A DNA stretch of 64,000 nt, taken from positions 13,646,486 through 13,710,485 of the forward strand of contig NC_034013.1 of the NCBI RefSeq assembly GCF_000346465.2, in the 5' to 3' direction. The translations under genes and the position numbers were made by a program. Below are positions 61,972 through 64,000 of this stretch, piece by piece. The notes beneath the pieces are model-generated. The model saw nothing but the letters and a program-made list of their open reading frames with translations. It was not told the origin of the DNA and ran no database searches. The stretch's first letter is position 1; the number at the start of each line of letters is the position of its first letter. The DNA comes from Prunus persica (Eukaryota; Streptophyta; Magnoliopsida; Rosales; Rosaceae).

Positions 61972-64000
61972 ATGCAGAGGTTCAGCTTCTTGTCCCTGAA
62001 AGCTGCACTGATATTGGTTTTCATAGTGCATTTCACGGTAGCTCATAATGTCAAGAGGCATGGAGGGGCAGGTGATTGGGTGCAGCCACTGTCCAAGATT
62101 CAAATCCACAAAACCATCGATGCGACTCACGAAAATGCATCCGTCCGCGCGTACCCTGTCCTCCTTGGCACCACGGTAAGATCAACTACTTCTTAAGTAT
62201 CGCTATTTGTACCACATTTATTGTTCATCAGCTTACTAACCACATTCTCTAATACGAAGTTTTATTGTTAATAATTTTGGCTCACTTCTGTGCGCAGGGG
62301 AAAGAATATGAATGGGTAACTGTGAATGTTGTTAGTCCTAATCCTTCTTCAGATGATTGGTTGGGAGTCTTTTCTCCAGCAAAATTCAAGTAAAGTCCAC
62401 TTTTGTAACTCTGAAATGAAGTTCTTTTTGGAAAAATACTATGATATGAAGTTCATAGCTGCTTTCCCTGTTGCGTATATAGTGTGCTGTGCTGAGTCAA
62501 CTTACAGAGGCTTAGTTTCAGCCGTTGGATACTTAGTACTTTATGTGGTTGAGATTAAAATGTCATTATAGTTCAATAGTCCAGTCAGACCAGAAAAAAA
62601 CAAAAAAAAAAAGGTTCAATAGACCAGTATTATGAACCGTTGGATGAAACATAACTCATTTCTTATATTTGGGTTTGCTGGGTTTGTAGATCTGGGCCTC
62701 TGTTTGAGTATTTCTACTTTTGTTTATGCTTTTGGGCCTCGCTGGCTATGCATCAAGTAAAGTTTCCGCTCTTGTTACACAAAAAAGAAAAGATAAAAAC
62801 GACACCCTTCACCGAAACTCAAGATTATCTTCTACGTGAATTGAATTTGAGTGCACTTTGGGGAAGGAGGAGAGTTTGTCCCACGGCGGTGCCACATCTC
62901 TCACCCTTTGACATAGAAAACAAATGTTGATGCTTTTCCACTTTCTATTCTTTTGGCCTTTTAATTCCATACCTTTTTTCTTTCTTTTGGTTTGTTTAAT
63001 GTTTCGTTGGTCCATTTCGTAACAAGAAGCATTTGGATCCAATATGTGATTCTCTAATAGACTTTTCAAATCATTAAAGTTGCAGTAATTTTATTTATTT
63101 TCGGTTTTGTTTCCTATCCATTTCAAAGAAAAGCTTATAGATTAATTAAAGAAGTGAATCTGTTGTGGCAGCGCATCGACCTGCCCATACACTGAAGACT
63201 ATTATGAGCCATATCTATGCTCAGCTCCTATAAAGGTATTTGTATATGTTGTGTTATTTGGCTTGTTGCAATATATGCTCTAACCATTGTCCTGCTGAAC
63301 TCAAATCTTGTTGTTCTCGTTTCTTGCAGTACAAGTATGCCAATTATTCCAATGCTAATTATAACAAGACAGGCAAAACCATTTTGAAATTCCGATTGAT
63401 CAACCAACGGGCAGATTTTGCATTTGCTTTGTTCTCCGGTGGCCTGTCAAGCGTGAGTCTCCATGTCCATATCTCCTCTGTTTCAGATTATCTGCTGCTT
63501 CAAACAGTATTTTATATCACCTGTGTTTCAATTCTTCATATGCTGATAAATGTTCGTGTAATGCAGCCAAAATTGGTGGCAATTTCTAATGCTATAGTTT
63601 TCGCGAATCCGAAGGCACCTCTTTACCCTCGTCTTGCTCTAGCCAAGAGCTGGGATGAAGTAAGTTTTTGTGTTAATTATGATTTATAAGTACTTTTCTT
63701 TCATGCCTTAAAAGTTTCTTGTATGAAATGTTATCCCAAATAAGCAAACCAAGTTTCTAAAAAGTGTTGTTTTACTCTTTTGCAGATGACAGTAACATGG
63801 ACAAGCGGCTATGACATTAGCGAAGCTGTACCTTTTGTTGAGTGGGGTCTCAAGGGAGAAGCTCAAGTTCGATCTCCAGCAGGAACATTGACATTTCCTC
63901 GAGGAAGCATGTGTGGTATGGATCGTATGATCAAAATCTAATTTGAACAGAAATGCCAATTGAGTCTATTTGTAATGAACTTCTTCTTGTGATTTGCAGC
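61972..64000 (+). CDS. PAP: Purple acid phosphatase, copy 2 (partial, runs off the window)
   Basis: Exons seen are 61972-62175, 62298-62389, 63172-63235, 63330-63452, 63567-63659, 63786-63915 and the first base of exon 7 at 64000. Exon boundaries and phases match copy 1 one for one, so the pair is a tandem duplication. The start ATG at 61972 (MQRFSFLSLK) gives a signal peptide (AALILVFIVHFTVAH). Shared stretches include PLSKIQIH, ENASV-AYPVLLGT, LINQRADF-FALFSGGL and MTVTWTSGY. The metallophosphoesterase core lies beyond the window, so catalytic residues cannot be judged. Intron 2 is 782 bp here against 90 bp in copy 1, apparently through insertions. Confidence 0.92.
62585..62613 (+). mobile_element. 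Possible ultra-short LINE 3' end in PAP copy 2 intron 2
   Basis: A 29-bp insert (TCAGACCAG then an A-rich tail) lies between GTTCAATAGTCCAG (62571-62584) and GTTCAATAGACCAG (62614-62627), direct repeats with one difference. The short body resembles the end of the LINE at 4345 (TTCAGACCC before its A run). Confidence 0.4.

Overview
The window looks like nuclear DNA of a dicot plant. Coding is dispersed and intron-rich, introns are GT-AG and T-rich, intergenic DNA is AT-rich with many microsatellites and small transposons, and every recognisable product is a plant protein (NF-YC, DUF3444 J-protein, DUF579, TITAN-like, F-box/MYND, purple acid phosphatase). A rosid, possibly Rosaceae, is my inference; nothing seen settles the species.

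Layout. 0-8.5 kb: an intronless DnaJ/DUF3444 gene, a 5'-truncated LINE with target-site duplication (TSD), and an NF-YC transcription factor gene. 9-13.8 kb: a long inverted-repeat (foldback) element with arms of about 1.2 kb. 14.4-20.4 kb: Sec61 gamma, a DUF579 protein and, convergent to it, a five-exon TITAN-like gene. 20.4-27.9 kb: a hairpin MITE, a small gene encoding only the C-terminal part of an INDETERMINATE-domain (IDD) protein, and a tRNA-Leu(AAG). 28-30.5 kb: a nine-exon dCMP deaminase. 31-33.3 kb: a solo LTR and a second truncated LINE, both with exact TSDs. 33.8-35.1 kb: an F-box/MYND gene. 35.1-44.1 kb: a gene desert with three non-autonomous hAT elements, each with an 8-bp TSD. 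One carries five copies of a 20-bp palindrome and a 28-base G run. 44.1-55.1 kb: a dense + strand block of UBA5 (14 exons), RIO1 kinase (12 exons) and an unrecognised conserved-looking gene (5 exons). 56-64 kb: two tandem purple acid phosphatase genes, the second cut by the window end.

The genes are ordinary housekeeping and regulatory genes and do not form one pathway. Their neighbourhood is informative. From memory, the Arabidopsis relatives of Sec61 gamma, TITAN-like, DUF579, PAP, F-box/MYND, dCMP deaminase and NF-YC lie in three short paralogous blocks (At3g485xx, At4g248xx-249xx, At5g504xx), so this window may keep an unfractionated ancestral order. I reconstructed exons by hand from splice signals and reading-frame continuity; every complete multi-exon CDS closes to a whole number of codons. 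I found no convincing new biochemical system. The most unusual items are the stand-alone IDD C-terminal gene, the foldback element and the palindrome-array hAT element.
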